Part shown: piece after piece, positions 47,021 through 55,836 of the stretch | Position numbering within the stretch: position 1 is the stretch's first letter | How the letters are laid out: every line of letters starts with the position of its first letter | Source of the DNA: an uncultured Bacteroidia bacterium | GTDB taxonomy: Bacteria; Bacteroidota; Bacteroidia; NS11-12g; UBA955 | Direction: 5' to 3' | Assembly: GCA_943789135.1 (NCBI GenBank) | Contig: CALSSY010000007.1 | Span: 1 to 56,000 of the forward strand | Length of the DNA stretch: 56,000 nt | The notes under the pieces: generated by a model | What the model saw: only the letters and a program-made list of their open reading frames with translations | Databases searched by the model: none | What the model was told of the DNA's origin: nothing | Program-made: the position numbers and the translations under genes

Positions 47021-49509
47021 TATTTCTTTCGTTTTTTTGATTTTCGAATACCCATTTCTTTCAGTAATTCCGTTGAATTTCTAGGGATGTTTTTGAGAAG
47101 CTTCAAATCAATGTAAGTCAAGGTATTTTCAGCGATTTGCAAGTTGCGTAGTGCATTCCCATCCAAATAATACACTTCACCTGTCTTGGATTCTGCCAAT
47201 ATATATTGAAGGGTTTCCATGGCTATCGGGATTTGGTTGGTTGAAGGAATTTGAGGGTAAACTACCGTATAAGGATCCCCGTCGTAAACCAATGCCACAC
47301 GTTTTAAGGCTAATGGAATCTTACCCAATTCACAAAGTATGAGTTCCGATTTATTTTCCTCCAACTGTAAGGGATGTGCCATCGCAAAAGCGCCGAAACT
47401 TTGTATCATAAAACGCCCCTTTTTCCGTGCATTGCCATTCGAAACACCAAAAAGCGCCGCCTTTTGCAACTCTCTGTCGCTTATTTCCTTTTGCTCGCGT
47501 AAAACATGCCATAATTGAGATTTACTGGTGCGAATTTTATCGTATTTTACAAACCTCTTTTTTAATTCTGCATCCAATTTCAACTTCAGTTTGGCATCTC
47601 CTGATGCATATGTACTCGGCTGGACCAACTGGATGACCCAAATTCCTCGATGCGTTTTAAGTTCCATAAAAATCGAATTTCCAACTTCTCGAAACCTTAT
47701 GTCTATCCAATTCTTTTCTTTAAAAAATGCTAAAACCTTATCGTAGGGCATTTGGGTCCTAAAAGCCCATTTATATCCCTCAAAAGCTTGAAGTTCTGGA
47801 AATAAACTATGCGTTCTATCAAAAATTACAAACTCTTGTATTCCCGGTATTGATTTCTTATTTCTTGGTAATGGTCGAATGCCCAATTGGTTTTTACCTC
47901 TGATAATTCTGCGTACTTCTTTGGCATTTTCGGGCGGATTTAATACAAAATGCCTTTTGTATTTCCCCAGTCTCATCTCGAATTTTTGCGGAGGCATTAA
48001 GTAGTTAAATCCTTGAGTAGAGAATGCCTCATCTATGGTCCAAGATTGGAAATCGCTTCTGATTTTTGCAGTTTCTGCTCCCTTATAGAACTGATAAAAA
48101 TCTACTTTAACTGGCAAACCTGGGGCATCAAATTGGTAATCGTAGTCATAAAAATGCATCCATTTGGATGTTTTATGATTTCTCGCATAAAACCGATCGT
48201 TTTGATCAACCGCACATACGTAATTCACCTCGGCGAAATATCCTGGCTTCAGTTTCAACTCGCTTTTTCGATCCTCACTAAAAACATGAATATCCAAACT
48301 AAATGAAGGATGCAATGCATATTGTACCCTATTGCTGTCATATAGCATGCTAAAACCGGCTGCTACAACTTGCGATGCATCGTCCATGAATTGCACCGTA
48401 ATGTGATAAGGCCCTGTGTAAGGCTTTCCATTATAATCTTCGAGCGCATTTTTTGGTATAGAAACAGCCCATTTCTTATCGCCTAAAAAAACCTGATCCG
48501 ATTCCGAATGGGCTAGATAACTGTGTTTACCTTCGGCAAAATCCGTCCATAAGGCGATATCACTCTTTATGGGGTCAAACGGATAAGGGTCTAATTTTTC
48601 TTGTTCCGCAAAGTCCAATTCCCATTCGGTATCCTCCAACCATGTCAACGCTTCATGTTCTTCCACTTCTGGATACAAGGTTCTCAAATAGGTTAAATCC
48701 TTCAAGGTTAATCGAGGAGCTGTCGATACCCATTTTAAAGGCATGTAAACATTTTTTTCAACTCGGGTTGAATTGACTCCCTTGCCAATTTGGACCAGTC
48801 TACTTCCCGTTCTTAATGGAAGCACATACTCTCCCATTTCATCCAAAGAAATCCCTTGAGCCCACTCAGTTCCGTCGATTATTTTTATGGAATGCAATTG
48901 TTTACATTCTTTTATTCGTTTTGGAAGTTCCTGCACCCCGACCAAACTCAATTCTATATGTTTAAGTTTTGGCATATGCCCTTCTACGACCTTCAAAAGT
49001 GCATCTGCTTCTTCCCGATCCATATTACCCAATACCGACAAATTCCGCAACTGCTTCCAATCTTTCAAGAAATCAAAGTTATCGGGCATATCTTCAAAAC
49101 GAAGAGATACTTGAGTTAACAACCCCCAGGCATCGTTTAAAATAGTGGCATCCGTTCTGTTTTTAGGGATATATACCGAAACATAGGGAATCCATTCTAG
49201 ATATTGCAAATCTTCATCCGCGATGATTCCTTCAAATTTGAATAATTGAAGCTCTTGGATCGTGCTTAATTTGGAGCAAAGAAATGCAGCCTTGGCAATA
49301 TCCACGGACCCATCAACTTTTACAATTTCTACATGTTGAAAATCAGGCAAATGAGCTTCTAAAAATTGAAGATCACTGTATTCCGTTAAAATCAATTCCG
49401 TTTGAAATTGATTTTTGATTTTTTTTGGCACCAGAAAATTCGATTGACCGTGCAAGGATTGCAAGCTGTAAAAACACAGAATTAAGCACAGTTTCAATCT
49501 AAATTTCAT
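47020..49509 (-). CDS. Large exported protein of unknown family with a leucine-rich N-terminal part
   Basis: The 829-residue protein begins with a signal peptide (LKLCLILCFYSLQSLHGQ). Residues about 35-215 are irregular leucine-rich repeats, for example LEWIPYVSVYIPKN, LKDWKQLRNLSVLGN and MPKLKHIELSLVGVQELP. The middle (about 350-430) has KKWAVSIPKNALEDYNGKPYTGPYHITVQF, which recalls the ZU5-type or beta-sandwich segments. The C-terminal third is mixed alpha and beta and the end is very basic (KSKKRKK). I do not recognise the whole protein. It lies between the 148-residue gene and the symporter in one operon. Confidence 0.8.
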   Translation of the reverse strand: MKFRLKLCLILCFYSLQSLHGQSNFLVPKKIKNQFQTELILTEYSDLQFLEAHLPDFQHVEIVKVDGSVDIAKAAFLCSKLSTIQELQLFKFEGIIADEDLQYLEWIPYVSVYIPKNRTDATILNDAWGLLTQVSLRFEDMPDNFDFLKDWKQLRNLSVLGNMDREEADALLKVVEGHMPKLKHIELSLVGVQELPKRIKECKQLHSIKIIDGTEWAQGISLDEMGEYVLPLRTGSRLVQIGKGVNSTRVEKNVYMPLKWVSTAPRLTLKDLTYLRTLYPEVEEHEALTWLEDTEWELDFAEQEKLDPYPFDPIKSDIALWTDFAEGKHSYLAHSESDQVFLGDKKWAVSIPKNALEDYNGKPYTGPYHITVQFMDDASQVVAAGFSMLYDSNRVQYALHPSFSLDIHVFSEDRKSELKLKPGYFAEVNYVCAVDQNDRFYARNHKTSKWMHFYDYDYQFDAPGLPVKVDFYQFYKGAETAKIRSDFQSWTIDEAFSTQGFNYLMPPQKFEMRLGKYKRHFVLNPPENAKEVRRIIRGKNQLGIRPLPRNKKSIPGIQEFVIFDRTHSLFPELQAFEGYKWAFRTQMPYDKVLAFFKEKNWIDIRFREVGNSIFMELKTHRGIWVIQLVQPSTYASGDAKLKLKLDAELKKRFVKYDKIRTSKSQLWHVLREQKEISDRELQKAALFGVSNGNARKKGRFMIQSFGAFAMAHPLQLEENKSELILCELGKIPLALKRVALVYDGDPYTVVYPQIPSTNQIPIAMETLQYILAESKTGEVYYLDGNALRNLQIAENTLTYIDLKLLKNIPRNSTELLKEMGIRKSKKRKK

Positions 49510-49523
49510 AGGAGTACACCTAA

Positions 49524-49970
49524 TTAACGAAAAAACTTGGAAAACATGCCTCCCATTTTACCTAAAACCCCCATATCAAGACCTAAAAATGCCATAATAC
49601 CCGATCGGTCTGCTGAATACCCACCGGCTTGAAAACGATGTTTCAAACCGTCTAGAATAAATCCGAGAACGTCTTTTGCTAATCCTTCTTTTCTATTCGA
49701 TTCCCAGGTTAAACCATAATACGAATTGGTAACCTCTTTAAGAAGTTCTTTATAATAGGGAGATTCTTGCATTGCCATGCTTCCTTGCGTTGCAAGATTT
49801 TGTATTTCATTTAGTTTTCCAGATAGTGCTAAACCTTGAATATATTTAGTGGCGGCGCCTAAGGTTAAATCAATATGGGCTTCAGACTGACCCAGATCAA
49901 ATTCATATTTCCCACCATAAAGTTTATGGAAATCGGGTTTCATGTCGTTAATATATTCTTGCAGTTTCAT
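49524..49970 (-). CDS. Conserved protein of unknown function, 148 residues
   Basis: A soluble protein without signal peptide. It is helical at the start (MKLQEYINDMKPDFHKLYGGKYEFDLG) and ends in a methionine- and glycine-rich tail (FLGLDMGVLGKMGGMFSKFF). The tail resembles the amphipathic ends of the DUF937-like group, but I would not assign it. It overlaps the C40 peptidase gene by 23 bases. Confidence 0.7.
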   Translation of the reverse strand: MKLQEYINDMKPDFHKLYGGKYEFDLGQSEAHIDLTLGAATKYIQGLALSGKLNEIQNLATQGSMAMQESPYYKELLKEVTNSYYGLTWESNRKEGLAKDVLGFILDGLKHRFQAGGYSADRSGIMAFLGLDMGVLGKMGGMFSKFFR

Positions 49971-50685
49971 TTAGTTTGATTCTTTTAATTCCAATCAAAT
50001 TGTGTGTTAATTTACGGTCTGTTGATCGGATAATTCCATCTCGCGTAAAACCATCTTCTCGAACAAAACCAGAAGCATGTATGACGGTATCTTTTGATGT
50101 CACAATACCAACATGTGTAATTCTTTGATTACCATCTTTGTTTTGGTTGCCAAAATAAGCCAAATCTCCGAATTGATGGGTGCCAAAGTCGATGGGCTCG
50201 CCTAGTTCATATTGTTGACTTGCATTTCTTGGTAGTTTAAATCCTAAAAAACCCAAATAAATTTGGCTATATCCGCTACAATCAATACCCGTAATTGACC
50301 GCCCTCCCCATAAATAAGGAGTACCTAAAAATTGTTTCAAAAAATCAATTTCTGTGATATCTTGATTTTCTGCATTTACCTGTTCCACTAATGAACCGGG
50401 AGAAATGATTAGATTTTGATTTTCGAGTAGTTGAAAGCTCTTACGAACTTTGTATGGATTTAAAATTGGGGCAACCGAAGCACTGTGATAAGCATCGCTT
50501 ATATATCCCATATACCGATCGTGTTCGCATTGAATTTGATGCCAAAGTGATCCGTTTGAATTAACCTCGGAATTTACAATTTGGTAAACCTCACCTAGCA
50601 ATAATGATGTCCCACATTCAGCAGATTCAGAAGGCGTTTCACGCAGTGGCATCACCATCAATCCACAAGAAAAACGGAGGTTCAT
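49948..50685 (-). CDS. NlpC/P60-family (C40) cell-wall peptidase with SH3-like domain
   Basis: The protein of about 245 residues combines an N-terminal SH3-like segment (LRETPSESAECGTSLLLGEVYQIV; YMGYISDAYH) and a C-terminal NlpC/P60 catalytic domain. The catalytic residues are C in TGIDCSGYSQI, H in THVGIV and a further H in VIHASG. Such enzymes cut D-Glu-(m)DAP links in peptidoglycan stem peptides. I choose the ATG at 50685 because longer readings run into the ferredoxin gene. No signal peptide is visible, so a cytosolic recycling role (as for YkfC) is possible. Confidence 0.88.
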   Translation of the reverse strand: MNLRFSCGLMVMPLRETPSESAECGTSLLLGEVYQIVNSEVNSNGSLWHQIQCEHDRYMGYISDAYHSASVAPILNPYKVRKSFQLLENQNLIISPGSLVEQVNAENQDITEIDFLKQFLGTPYLWGGRSITGIDCSGYSQIYLGFLGFKLPRNASQQYELGEPIDFGTHQFGDLAYFGNQNKDGNQRITHVGIVTSKDTVIHASGFVREDGFTRDGIIRSTDRKLTHNLIGIKRIKLNETARIY

Positions 50686-50722
50686 GAAACAAAGATGCGC
50701 CTCAAGCGGCGAAAAAGCAATT

Positions 50723-51073
50723 TTAATCCAAATGCAAACGTTCCTTACGATCGAGCAATACCTCTTCAGACTCTTCGTGATCGGGATCTGGAACACAACA
50801 ATCTACAGGACAAACAGCGGCACACTGGGGCTCCTCATGAAATCCGGTACATTCGGTGCATTTATCGGGAACAATGAAATATACTTCATCACTAATGGGC
50901 TTGAACATTTCATTGGCTTCAACTACAGTTCCATTTTTTAGGGTGAAATTTCCGATTACGCCTGTTCCTTGTGCAATGGACCAGTCGACCCCTGCCTCGT
51001 AAATGGCATTATTCGGACATTCTGGCTCGCACGCGCCACAATTTATACATTCTTCTGTGATGATAATTGCCAT
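50723..51073 (-). CDS. 2[4Fe-4S] ferredoxin
   Basis: The 116-residue protein has a first cluster motif [18 protein letters not shown] second motif with an insertion reads [22 protein letters not shown], as in the alvin-type ferredoxins of many Proteobacteria and Bacteroidota. It transfers electrons in the cytoplasm. It is the first gene of the operon continuing to the symporter, although no obvious redox partner follows. Confidence 0.93.
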   Translation of the reverse strand: MAIIITEECINCGACEPECPNNAIYEAGVDWSIAQGTGVIGNFTLKNGTVVEANEMFKPISDEVYFIVPDKCTECTGFHEEPQCAAVCPVDCCVPDPDHEESEEVLLDRKERLHLD

Positions 51074-51082
51074 AATCTTTCA

Positions 51083-51090
51083 CAAAGTTA
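51083..51090 (-). promoter_or_regulatory. -7 promoter element of the ferredoxin operon
   Basis: The minus strand reads TAACTTTG. TTG (minus strand, 51115-51113) lies 22 bases upstream, an acceptable spacing. Confidence 0.6.
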
Positions 51091-51101
51091 CAATGCTTTT
51101 G

Positions 51102-51109
51102 TATTTTCG
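51102..51109 (+). promoter_or_regulatory. Probable -7 element of the phosphoesterase gene
   Basis: TATTTTCG is a one-base variant of TAnnTTTG. It lies between the -7 and -33 elements of the divergent ferredoxin promoter, so the two promoters overlap. Confidence 0.4.
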
Positions 51110-51133
51110 CCACAATCTTAATTGACAAAACCC

Positions 51134-51637
51134 ATGGAAATAGCCATAGTGAGTGATATTCACGACAATTTAAAAAATTTGAATGCTGTTTTAGACACAT
51201 GTGAAACTCGTAACATTGAGCACATGATATGCTGTGGAGATTTATGTTCGCCTTTTGTAATCAGCGCCTTGGGGGAAAGTAACCTAAACGTATATATTGT
51301 TTTTGGCAACAACGACGGCGATCGATTTAACATGACTCGCTTAGCAGAACAATATCCCAATATTAAAATCTTTGGAGAATATATTGGAGATGAGGATAAT
51401 CCGTTGGTTTTAGATGGTGTTAAATTCGGGGTTTCACATTTCCCATTTTATGCCAAAACTATGGTAAAAACTGGCTGGTACGATGCGGTATTCTTTGGAC
51501 ATTCTCATCAATACCATAAACAGAAGTTTGGCAAGTCGCTTTATCTAAACCCTGGAGAAGTCGCTGGTATTTTTAATGAGCCTACCTTTGCTATTTACGA
51601 TACTGAGTTTTTGGGCAGTGAGAAAATATTGATTTAA
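51134..51637 (+). CDS. YfcE/MJ0936-type metallophosphoesterase
   Basis: The protein of about 167 residues has the calcineurin-like metal-site motifs in order: DIHDN, CCGDL, FGNND and, at the end, GHSHQYHKQ with LNPGE. It hydrolyses phosphodiesters; the physiological substrate is unknown. The ATG at 51134 gives the family start MEIAIVSDIHDN. It converges with uridine kinase and shares the TTAA stop palindrome at 51634-51637. Confidence 0.9.
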   Translation: MEIAIVSDIHDNLKNLNAVLDTCETRNIEHMICCGDLCSPFVISALGESNLNVYIVFGNNDGDRFNMTRLAEQYPNIKIFGEYIGDEDNPLVLDGVKFGVSHFPFYAKTMVKTGWYDAVFFGHSHQYHKQKFGKSLYLNPGEVAGIFNEPTFAIYDTEFLGSEKILI

Positions 51638-52291
51638 ATACGTTCTCCTAAAGCTTGAAGTGCCGATGGATGGGCATTCATTTTTATGTGATTCAAAATC
51701 GTTTTGAATATTCTCTTCTGGTGGACCTACATTTTCAACCACGAAATTACAGCGCTCTTTATGGGGTTCGATGTATTTTTGATAGGCAGGCATCACATGA
51801 TGATTCCACTGATGTAAACTCCTTTCTCTTGGGATATTCCTTTCCCTTATGTCTCTCTCCAATCTGCGATTGAAGCATAATTCGGTATCACAGTCGATAA
51901 AAATTCGGTAATTCAACATGGAATCTACGGCATTGAATTCCATAACAAACAGCCCTTCAACCAATATAATCGGAGCAGGTTCAATGGTTTCCATAACCTC
52001 GGGTGCATCGTAATGTTCAAATTGATACTTACGAATCACAATAGTTTGATATTCGATTAACTTCAACAAATCGTTAAAAAACCTGTCTGAATAAAGCGCC
52101 GTAGGAAGATCGTAATTGGCTTCACCGTGCTCATCTATTTGTTGCTCTTCTAAGGGTTTGTAATAATCGTCAAAACCGAGGATACAAATTTTATCACCAA
52201 ACTGTTCCTTCAGTCGATTAACATAAAAGGTTTTGCCGGCCCCGGAAAGACCTGTCATTCCTATTAAAAAAGGTTCTATTGTTTTTGTCAT
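51634..52291 (-). CDS. udk: Uridine kinase, one frame break near the C-terminus
   Basis: Udk phosphorylates uridine and cytidine in pyrimidine salvage. It has Walker A GLSGAGKT, the lid and substrate segment ILGFDDYYKPL, ILVEGLFVMEF and RRLERDIRERN. One extra base near 51717 makes the annotated tail wrong. Removing it gives FKTILNHIKMNAHPSALQALGERI and a stop that shares TTAA with the phosphoesterase. The repaired length of about 218 residues is normal. The start shares a base with the MORN gene stop (TGATG). Confidence 0.9.
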
Positions 52292-53400
52292 CAATCGTAT
52301 GCTTCTTCTTCTAATAAATTCCCCTCATTGTCATATTTCTGAACCAATAACAGTTCACACTTATGGTCGAAATATTTCCACTCGCCAATTTTCACCCCCA
52401 TGTTATAGGCTCCTTCGCGCGATTGAAAACATGTTTTTTTACCATATACCCAATATCCATGAGCCATATCGTCAACATAGTTGCCTTCGGTTTCTATCGC
52501 TCTAAACCGCAATCCCGTTTTCGGATCCTTATCCACTTGGTATAAGCCTTGTACCCCATGTTTTTTACCGTCTTTATACTGAGTAAGTTTAATGGTATCT
52601 CCAAACATGTTGAACTCAGCAAAAGTGCCATCTTGTTTGCCATTCTTCCAAAACCCCGACTTAATCAATGCGCAACTCAATGCATCCCACGCGCGTTGAA
52701 CACTATCTAAATTGCCATTATTGTAATATTCTTCAATTGCGGCACATCCGGTACTGTGATAATAATAATTAGGGCCATTCAATACACCTGAATCGTTGAA
52801 TTTTTTATAATACCGCAAGGTTCCATTATCGAAAAAACCATAATGCTCCCCTACTGGAATACCCATTCTATATTTACTTTCCGTTTCTTTTTGTCCATTC
52901 TCAAAAAAGGCCTCACACAATCCATTTCTTTCGCCTTTGGTATAGCGATTTTCATAATATTTTTTTCCAGATGCATAAAACCCCCTTACTAGGCCATCTA
53001 TTTGTTCGTTATCAAATTCCCCCATTACCTCAACCTTTCCGTTTTCATAATAATAATAAAATGGACCGTGTTTGATGCCGTTTTTATAGGTTTCTCTCAA
53101 AAGGAAATCTCCATTGGGCTTCAATTTGGCAAATTCACCATGAAAGATCCCGTTTAAGAATTCAGCCCTTTTGGCCAATCTCGGCATCGTCTTTATGTTT
53201 TCTTGAGGGTAATAATATTCAGCACGACCTGTAAATGGAACGCCATTTAAGTAGGCTACGCTATCGAATTTTATTTCCAATTTTTCCCAGCGAACGGCTT
53301 TTTGTTTACGTGTCTGTGCGTTTAATGGCTCATAGATTGAGGCAATAACGGCTAAAAAAAGCATAATGAACTGAGGTAAACGGTAGCTTGTGATTTTCAT
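52291..53400 (-). CDS. Exported MORN-repeat (YwqK-like) protein
   Basis: The 369-residue protein has a signal peptide (FIMLFLAVIASIYEPLNAQ) and then about ten MORN-type repeats, such as NGIFHGEFAKLKPNGDF, NGIKHGPFYYYYENGKV and NGKQDGTFAEFNMFGD. This repeat type is often labelled an antitoxin component, but nothing here supports that. A role as a surface scaffold is more likely. It is co-transcribed with udk. Confidence 0.85.
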   Translation of the reverse strand: MKITSYRLPQFIMLFLAVIASIYEPLNAQTRKQKAVRWEKLEIKFDSVAYLNGVPFTGRAEYYYPQENIKTMPRLAKRAEFLNGIFHGEFAKLKPNGDFLLRETYKNGIKHGPFYYYYENGKVEVMGEFDNEQIDGLVRGFYASGKKYYENRYTKGERNGLCEAFFENGQKETESKYRMGIPVGEHYGFFDNGTLRYYKKFNDSGVLNGPNYYYHSTGCAAIEEYYNNGNLDSVQRAWDALSCALIKSGFWKNGKQDGTFAEFNMFGDTIKLTQYKDGKKHGVQGLYQVDKDPKTGLRFRAIETEGNYVDDMAHGYWVYGKKTCFQSREGAYNMGVKIGEWKYFDHKCELLLVQKYDNEGNLLEEEAYD

Positions 53401-53475
53401 TTTTCTAGATCAATACTTTATTATAACTCCTTTTTTATATTAGATATTTTACAGTAAATATCCGCTCAAAGAATA

Positions 53476-53505
53476 TTGCAAAGTTAGTGGTATGAATTAG
53501 TTTTG
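53476..53505 (+). promoter_or_regulatory. Consensus Bacteroidota promoter of the MmcQ-like gene
   Basis: TTG (53476-53478), exactly 19 bases, then TAGTTTTG (53498-53505). Transcription should start about 53511. Confidence 0.65.
53479..53486 (-). promoter_or_regulatory. -7 promoter element of the MORN-udk operon
   Basis: The minus strand reads TAACTTTG, inside the divergent promoter at 53476-53505. A -33 TTG at the right spacing is not seen. Confidence 0.45.
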
Positions 53506-53513
53506 TAAAGTTT

Positions 53514-53864
53514 GTGTTTCTAGAATCAATAAATAGTTTTTGTTTATCTAAAAAGGGGGTTGAAGCGACCTTCCCTTTTGATGAAAAAACAATTGTATGG
53601 AAAGTGTTAGGAAAAATGTTTTGCCTTGGTGATACAGACAATTTTTCTCAAATTACCGTAAAATGCAATCCTGAAGACTCCGAAAAATTTCAAGAACAAT
53701 ACGAACAAATCAAACCGGGCTACCACATGAATAAAAAACTATGGATTAGCGTTGAATTAGAAGGATTAGATTCTGAATTCGTATTTTCGCTTATCGAAAC
53801 GAGTTATCAACTTGTGGTACAGAAATTGCCTAAGAAAGAACAATTACTTTTAGAGACCTTATAA
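53514..53864 (+). CDS. MmcQ/YjbR family protein
   Basis: This 116-residue protein has the family pattern: LESINSFCLSKKGVEATFPFDEKTIVWKVLGKMFCL, then VKCNPEDSEKFQEQY and YHMNKKLWISVELEG. It is a small DNA-binding-like fold of unclear role, sometimes found near SOS or efflux genes. No ATG exists at the expected start. GTG at 53514 fits the family N-terminus, and the predicted start of transcription is only two or three bases before it. It precedes the peptidyl-prolyl isomerase gene by two bases. Confidence 0.82.
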   Translation: MFLESINSFCLSKKGVEATFPFDEKTIVWKVLGKMFCLGDTDNFSQITVKCNPEDSEKFQEQYEQIKPGYHMNKKLWISVELEGLDSEFVFSLIETSYQLVVQKLPKKEQLLLETL

Positions 53865-53866
53865 CA

Positions 53867-54935
53867 ATGATAAAAAAAACCATTTATTAGAACCCTAGGT
53901 ACATTCGGAATGAGTGTATTACTCACAGCGAGTACATGGGCTTTATCTGCAAACACTATGAATCTTTCAACGTATAACACCGACACACTTCCAGAAGGAA
54001 TGTACGCCAAAATGTCTACCAATAAAGGAGATATTATTCTAAAACTACATTACGACAAAACCCCATTGACAGTTTGTAATTTTGTTGGACTTGCTGAGGG
54101 CAAGATTAACAACAATTCCAAAGGTGAAAACATTCCTTACTATGATGGTTTGAAATTTCACCGGGTTATTTCAAATTTCATGATTCAAGGTGGCGATCCT
54201 GCTGGAAATGGTTCTGGTGGACCTGGATACAATTTTGAAGACGAGTTTGATCCTTCACTTAAACATACCGGACCTGGTATTTTATCAATGGCAAATGCAG
54301 GACCAGGAACTAATGGATCTCAATTTTTCATTACACATGTAGCCACACCTTGGTTAGATGGAATGCATACCGTTTTTGGAGCCGTAATCAGTGGTCAGGA
54401 TGTTGTGAATGCCATTCAACAAGGAGATAGCATTGAAACTTTAACCATCATTCGCAAAGGTGCAGATGCCGAAAAGTTTGAAGCAAATGGCGAGGCCTTC
54501 AATAATTACAGAATACAAATGAAAGAAAAAGCAGCGCAAGCAGCGGCGGAAGCCGCAAAGGAGTTTGACAATTGGGTTATGAAGACCTATCCAAGTGCAC
54601 AAAAAACAGCATCTGGACTTTATTACGTAGTAGTTCAAGAAGGTACTGGAGAGCAAGCCGTAAAAGGTAAAACTGTGGCGGTTCATTACTCTGGGAAACT
54701 CACAAACGGTAATGAATTTGACAATTCATATCGCAGAGGTGAGCCTATCGAATTCAAATTAGGAATTGGACAAGTAATTCCTGGTTGGGACGAAGGCATT
54801 GGTCTAATGAATGTAGGTTCTAAGTATACATTGATCATTCCTTCAGAGTTGGGATACGGCAAGCGTGGAGCAGGTGGAGTTATCCCTCCCAATGCCACCT
54901 TGGTTTTTGAAACTGAACTGATTTCCGTTAAATAA
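53867..54935 (+). CDS. Dual peptidyl-prolyl isomerase: cyclophilin fused to FKBP, one frame break
   Basis: The repaired protein (about 355 residues) has a signal-peptide-like start ([23 protein letters not shown]). The cyclophilin domain (about 40-190) shows [27 protein letters not shown] and [11 protein letters not shown] short helical linker is rich in alanine and lysine. The FKBP domain (about 255-355) shows [32 protein letters not shown] and LGYG followed by [10 protein letters not shown]. Both isomerases are active-site complete. The start is the ATG at 53867; one extra T at 53883-53885 breaks the frame. It is predicted to be a periplasmic or lipid-bound folding catalyst. Cyclophilin-FKBP fusions are known in Flavobacteriia. 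Confidence 0.92.
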
Positions 54936-54965
54936 ATCTTAAAACGAGATTCTATTTCTATAAAT

Positions 54966-54994
54966 AAAAATGCCGCCATTGTGCGGCATTTTTT
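54966..54994 (+). terminator. Rho-independent terminator of the cyclophilin-FKBP gene
   Basis: AAAAATGCCGC, loop CATTGT, GCGGCATTTTT. The stem is perfect over 11 pairs. Confidence 0.92.
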
Positions 54995-55007
54995 GTTAAT
55001 TGCCGCA

Positions 55008-55752
55008 ATGAACGCACACGGACAACGTTTTTTTCAATTCAGAAAATCAGCGTTGCAATATTTGCGATCGAAAACCTTGGTTTTGGCTTCCTAGGGGGCA
55101 TGATTCACCCGTTATAAATTCACAGAAAATAATGGGGGCTGGTAAACGGTTTGTAGATTGTCCCTTTTGCCGTTCTTCCGATCGGGATCGTCTTATTTAT
55201 GAAGCGTTTAAACAAAATCTCGATAAACTTGAAAAAGGAAATGTATTGCATGTAGCGCCTGAAAAAGCACTTTGGAAAGCCTGGTCAAATTGGGGCTGGA
55301 ACCGATACGGACTAGATGCACGCACAAAAGGCTACAGATTCTCCTATAATAGCGAGGTTTTACTCGGAACACTTTGTGAGTTACCATTTGTCAATTCCTA
55401 TTTTTCGCTGATTGTAGCTAACCATGTTTTGGAACATATTGAAGACGAGGCCAGGGCATTATCCGAAATATTAAGGGTCTTGAAACCAGGTGGAATTGCT
55501 TGCTTGCAAGTACCCTATTCTCAGGTTCTTGATGCAAATATCAATGCCTCCGAAGATTGGGATTCACAAAAGAGGAAAGATAATTTAGGACAATGGGATC
55601 ATGTTCGGCTTTACGGGAAAAATTATCTAAAAAATTGGCTTAAACTGGGATTCGAGAGACTAAATATTGAAATCGCTCCGGATATTCGTCATACTTATAG
55701 AATCAATACTCAAGAACCTTTGATTTTTTTTACGAAAAATCAATTAGTGTAA
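55008..55752 (+). CDS. SAM-dependent methyltransferase with N-terminal zinc ribbon, one frame break
   Basis: After removing one T from the run at 55028-55034 the protein starts at the ATG at 55008 and has about 247 residues. It shows CNIC near residue 16 and CPFC near 48 (a zinc-ribbon pair), then a class I fold with VLHVAPEKALWKAW, the aspartate of motif II in YGLDAR, VANHVLEHIEDEARAL and LRVLKPGGIACLQVP. The downstream part alone can start at 55132, but that would lose one CxxC. The substrate is unknown. Proteins of this layout often occur in polysaccharide clusters. Confidence 0.82.
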
Positions 55753-55836
55753 TTTTAATTTTATTTGAGAAAATAAATGTAAATTACGCCCACAATCAGA
55801 GCCAAATAAATTCAAATAGGTATTAAATTTTCTTGT

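Noticed and set aside
52291..53400. YwqK-like protein as part of a toxin-antitoxin pair
   Set aside because: It has a signal peptide, many MORN repeats and a uridine kinase as neighbour; no toxin-like partner is present.
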